Positions 31,970 to 34,611 of a stretch of DNA of 34,611 nt are shown here, piece by piece; position 1 is the first letter of the stretch; each line of letters opens with the position of its first letter. The stretch lies in the NCBI GenBank assembly GCA_005801205.1, contig SYDJ01000057.1:1-34611 (forward strand), read 5' to 3'. The DNA is from Gammaproteobacteria bacterium (GTDB lineage: Bacteria > Pseudomonadota > Gammaproteobacteria > Pseudomonadales > Cellvibrionaceae). A program made the position numbers and the translations under genes. The notes under the pieces are model-generated. The model saw nothing but the letters and a program-made list of their open reading frames with translations, was not told where the DNA came from and ran no database searches.

Positions 31970-33098
31970 CGACCAGCTCCATGCACAACTCGAAACGTTT
32001 GTTTGTTTTTTGATAATGTAACTGATGGCGCGGTGATAACAGTTGCAAGCGCTGCTGTAAATTTGCAAGGCCAGTGTGAGTGCTTACTGCGTTGGATTCT
32101 GCCGCAAGGCTGTTATTAACACAGACTTGCCAGCGACCAGCTTGAGTGCGGCGGCTAATGATTTGGATGATACCCGCTTGACTGTTGGGGCTAATGCCAT
32201 GTTTTATCGCGTTTTCAACCAAGGTTAACAGGCAGAGCGTAGGCAAGTGTTGTTGCCATAAGCTTGGGTCAAAGTGGGTTTCTACTTGTAAACGCTGTTC
32301 TAAACGAACTTGTTCAATCTCTACGTAACGCTTGGCAATTGCCCATTCGTCTTCCAAGGTAGATACAGGCTTTAAATTAGCGTGTAAGTGTACGCGAAAC
32401 AGTTCCGATAATTGCGTTAGCGTATGCGCTGCTTTTTCTTGATCTTCAAAAATTAATGCACGAATGCTATTGAGTGAATTAAATAAAAAATGTGGATTTA
32501 ATTGATTGGTGAGTTGTTGTAATTGTGCTTCGCGCATTTGGCGTTGAAATTGTTTTTTGCTGACCAGTGTGTGCCAAAATACATAGGGCAGACCCCACAG
32601 CCAATACAGAATGGATTGATTGATGCCCCCCACTAGAATTAATGTAGGTTCAGTCATGGTCAGAGTAAGATTTTTCTTAACGTCGTTCGGATCTTGAACC
32701 GTAATATTGGTGAAATCAATATTACCAAAGGGTGATAGTTTGGAAATTTGTAGGGAAATAAAAACGATGGAGATACCTAGCGCAAATGCATAGAGCGCAA
32801 ACTTAACTATATTCCAGCCAAACCGCCCCTGTGGCAGCATATTTAGCTTGAGGTAAGGCCTAATAAGAAAATGGCTGGAGGCAATAAATAAAAATGTTTC
32901 TGTGGCTGCACGAAAGATTAGCGCGGGTAAAAAATGGGTATGTTCGGTGCGAAACATGACATGCGTCATAATAATAAAACCCAAGAAGTACACCGCCGTA
33001 AGCGTAGCCATAACCACTTGGTAGCTACGGCTGCAATGAAAGCTAATTTCCCAGTAAGGTTTTATTTTTGCCAACAACTTATTCACGCGCACACCCAC
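31962..33098 (-). CDS. LytS/YehU-type sensor histidine kinase
   Basis: The 378-residue inner-membrane kinase has about four hydrophobic segments (28-50, 57-78, 95-118, 152-178) with a periplasmic loop near 118-150. The His_kinase domain follows: phospho-acceptor His203 in NQLNPHFLFNSLNSIRALIF, and the N-box LTLVENAIKHGIS. It pairs with the LytTR regulator encoded directly downstream. The start is GTG at 33098 (GTG 33092 and 33086 are alternatives; no ribosome binding site is clear). It begins 12 bp after the ABC permease stop, so the permease and kinase are probably cotranscribed. Confidence 0.93.
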   Translation of the reverse strand: MGVRVNKLLAKIKPYWEISFHCSRSYQVVMATLTAVYFLGFIIMTHVMFRTEHTHFLPALIFRAATETFLFIASSHFLIRPYLKLNMLPQGRFGWNIVKFALYAFALGISIVFISLQISKLSPFGNIDFTNITVQDPNDVKKNLTLTMTEPTLILVGGINQSILYWLWGLPYVFWHTLVSKKQFQRQMREAQLQQLTNQLNPHFLFNSLNSIRALIFEDQEKAAHTLTQLSELFRVHLHANLKPVSTLEDEWAIAKRYVEIEQVRLEQRLQVETHFDPSLWQQHLPTLCLLTLVENAIKHGISPNSQAGIIQIISRRTQAGRWQVCVNNSLAAESNAVSTHTGLANLQQRLQLLSPRHQLHYQKTNKRFELCMELVDD

Positions 33099-33110
33099 TA
33101 TTTCAAAAAA

Positions 33111-34331
33111 TTATTCGTAACGTAGCGATTCAATGGGGTCAAGGTTTGCTGCTTTAGCGGCAGGGACTATCCCAAACACAATGCCAATAAATGCAGAGAA
33201 TCCCACTGATATAGCAATGGCCCACAAAGGCACATGAGCCGGGGGGAAGTTGGGAATCATAGCCGCTAGGCCCATGCCCAAGGCATAACCAATAATCAAA
33301 CCTATTAGCCCGCCCAACAAACACAACACCAGCGATTCCATTAAAAACTGCAACAAAATGTAATGGCGTTTTGCACCTATGGCTTTGCAAATACCAATCT
33401 CGCGGGTGCGCTCGGTGACTGACACCAGCATAATATTCATAATACCTATGCCGCCAACCAATAATGAAATACTGACAATGCCGCCCATCACTAAAGTGAC
33501 AGCCGAAGTGATTTTAGAAAAGGATTCTTTTAATTGCTCTGAGGATTGAATTTTAAAATCATCGTTGCCATTTTTAATACGGTGTGACTGGCGTAATAAC
33601 TTACGAATTTTTTCGGTCACGGTTTCCATTTCATCTAAATGGGTTACGGTTAATTGAATTTGAATATCCACTTGGGTTTGGTTGCCATTTAAGCTTTGCA
33701 TAGTACTGTAGGGGAGCAGCACTATGTCATCTTGTTTAAAGCCCAGCATTTCTCCCTTGGGCTCAGCAAGCCCAATAATTTTTACCCATTCAGAATTAAT
33801 TTCAATAAATTCGCCAACGGGGTTTTCTGGCAGCAATAAATTATCGCGCACTTGCGTTCCAATCACACAGACTCGGCGGCGGGTTTGATTGTCGCTATCC
33901 GATAAAAAACGCCCTTTTTGAATAAATAATTGATTCACTTGTTGATAGCTATTGGTGGTGCCAATCACGCGACCAGTCGTAGATTTTGCACCAAAGCGCA
34001 CAACGCTGGTAAAGCGCGAAGCCAGCATGGGCGTGATAGATTCAATGCCCTCTGTGCGATCAGTAATAAGCTGTAAATCATCCGCAGTGATGCGCCCAAA
34101 GCGTCCCTTCATTTGATCTTCAAACGAGGTGTAGGAATAAACCGACAAACTGTTAGCGCCCAAACCTTCAAATTGTTGGCCAATGCTATAACTTAAACCC
34201 TGCACAATAGAAACAGTAGCAATCACTGAGGCCACGCCGATAATAATACCGAGTGTGGTTAAAATACTGCGAAAGCCATGCGCTCGAATGGAGATAAGCG
34301 CTGAGCGTAAACATTCAATAAATGTGAACAC
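33111..34331 (-). CDS. MacB/FtsX-type ABC transporter permease
   Basis: The 406-residue permease has the MacB architecture: an N-terminal transmembrane segment (TTLGIIIGVASVIATVSIVQ), a large periplasmic domain (about 55-270), and three C-terminal transmembrane segments with VTERTREIGICKAIGAKR and the end AAKAANLDPIESLRYE. Such transporters use ATP hydrolysis to drive movements in the periplasm, moving peptides, toxins or lipoproteins. The cargo is unknown. The ATPase gene lies 14 bp upstream. Confidence 0.93.
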   Translation of the reverse strand: MFTFIECLRSALISIRAHGFRSILTTLGIIIGVASVIATVSIVQGLSYSIGQQFEGLGANSLSVYSYTSFEDQMKGRFGRITADDLQLITDRTEGIESITPMLASRFTSVVRFGAKSTTGRVIGTTNSYQQVNQLFIQKGRFLSDSDNQTRRRVCVIGTQVRDNLLLPENPVGEFIEINSEWVKIIGLAEPKGEMLGFKQDDIVLLPYSTMQSLNGNQTQVDIQIQLTVTHLDEMETVTEKIRKLLRQSHRIKNGNDDFKIQSSEQLKESFSKITSAVTLVMGGIVSISLLVGGIGIMNIMLVSVTERTREIGICKAIGAKRHYILLQFLMESLVLCLLGGLIGLIIGYALGMGLAAMIPNFPPAHVPLWAIAISVGFSAFIGIVFGIVPAAKAANLDPIESLRYE

Positions 34332-34345
34332 GATTTATTCCTGAT

Positions 34346-34611
34346 TTAATGAGATTTTTCGTTGAAATAATCGTCTGCCAATTTTCCATCTTGCATGCGT
34401 ACCACTCTATGGCAGTGACGGGCAATTTCTGGCTCATGGGTTACCATCACAATCGTATTGCCTTCGCTGTGCAATTCATCAAACAATTTCATAATGTCGG
34501 CGGTGGTGGTGGAATCTAAATTTCCGGTGGGTTCATCGGCTAATAAAATAGAAGGGTTGGTAACCAGTGCACGCGCAATGGCCACACGCTGGCGCTGACC
34601 ACCCGACAGCT
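34346..34611 (-). CDS. MacB-type ABC transporter ATP-binding protein, C-terminal part
   Basis: Only the last 88 codons are in the window; the gene continues past its right edge. The frame reads [16 protein letters not shown] (ABC signature) from the edge, then [16 protein letters not shown] (Walker B and D-loop) and [12 protein letters not shown] (H-loop His). These place it in the LolD/MacB/FtsE ATPase group. It partners the permease 14 bp downstream. Confidence 0.94.
   Translation of the reverse strand, partial: LSGGQRQRVAIARALVTNPSILLADEPTGNLDSTTTADIMKLFDELHSEGNTIVMVTHEPEIARHCHRVVRMQDGKLADDYFNEKSH

Overview
The window is ordinary chromosome from a Gram-negative gammaproteobacterium, most likely a Cellvibrio relative (Cellvibrionales). 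The evidence is the lptD-surA-pdxA-rsmA-apaG-apaH cluster divergent from amgK-murU (an order shared with Pseudomonas), a FimX-like protein, rimB-rimK, and lipoproteins with Cys-Gly-Gly-Gly starts and polyserine or Gly-Ser linkers, as is common in Cellvibrio and Saccharophagus. I see no tRNA, rRNA, CRISPR array, insertion sequence or phage. The taxonomic call is inference.

Layout. 1-513 (-): 5' end of mpl (peptidoglycan recycling). 603-2339 (-): fused two-domain acyltransferase resembling the ornithine-lipid synthase OlsF. 2511-2596: dispersed-type inverted repeat. 2642-5273: an AhpA/YtjB-type membrane protein divergent from serB. 5330-13217: a more variable block between serB and fimX, holding a Prc-like protein that appears to lack its catalytic Ser and Lys, an RBBP9/YdeN-type hydrolase, a short-chain dehydrogenase, a cupin-AraC regulator divergent from a carboxymuconolactone decarboxylase/AhpD-type protein, a CAP-domain lipoprotein and an OmpA-family protein. 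13251-17506 (-): fimX and a large protein with a PilZ-like C-terminus, probably a c-di-GMP/type IV pilus module. 17606-19341 (-): amgK-murU, recycling of MurNAc to UDP-MurNAc. 19568-26790 (+): a short leader ORF overlapping lptD by TAATG, then lptD, surA, pdxA, rsmA, apaG, apaH. 26923-27669 (+): small porin-like protein. 27790-27993 (-): PA3496-like small protein. 28279-29712 (+): rimB-rimK, ribosomal protein S6 modification. 29786-31149 (-): a lipoprotein alpha/beta hydrolase and a superinfection-immunity-like membrane protein. 31250-34611 (-): a MacB/FtsX-type ABC transporter (ATPase cut by the window end) followed by a LytS-type histidine kinase and a LytTR response regulator.

How the genes work together. 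Much of the window serves the cell envelope: LPS export (LptD), outer-membrane protein folding (SurA), OmpA and porin-like barrels, peptidoglycan recycling (Mpl, AmgK, MurU), membrane lipids (OlsF-like) and periplasmic protease-family and CAP proteins. The items most worth a second look are the Prc-like pseudoenzyme, the lptD leader ORF, the degenerate class III cyclase-like domain beside serB, and the FimX/PilZ-like pair. All functions are read from motifs and gene order; no database search was run.
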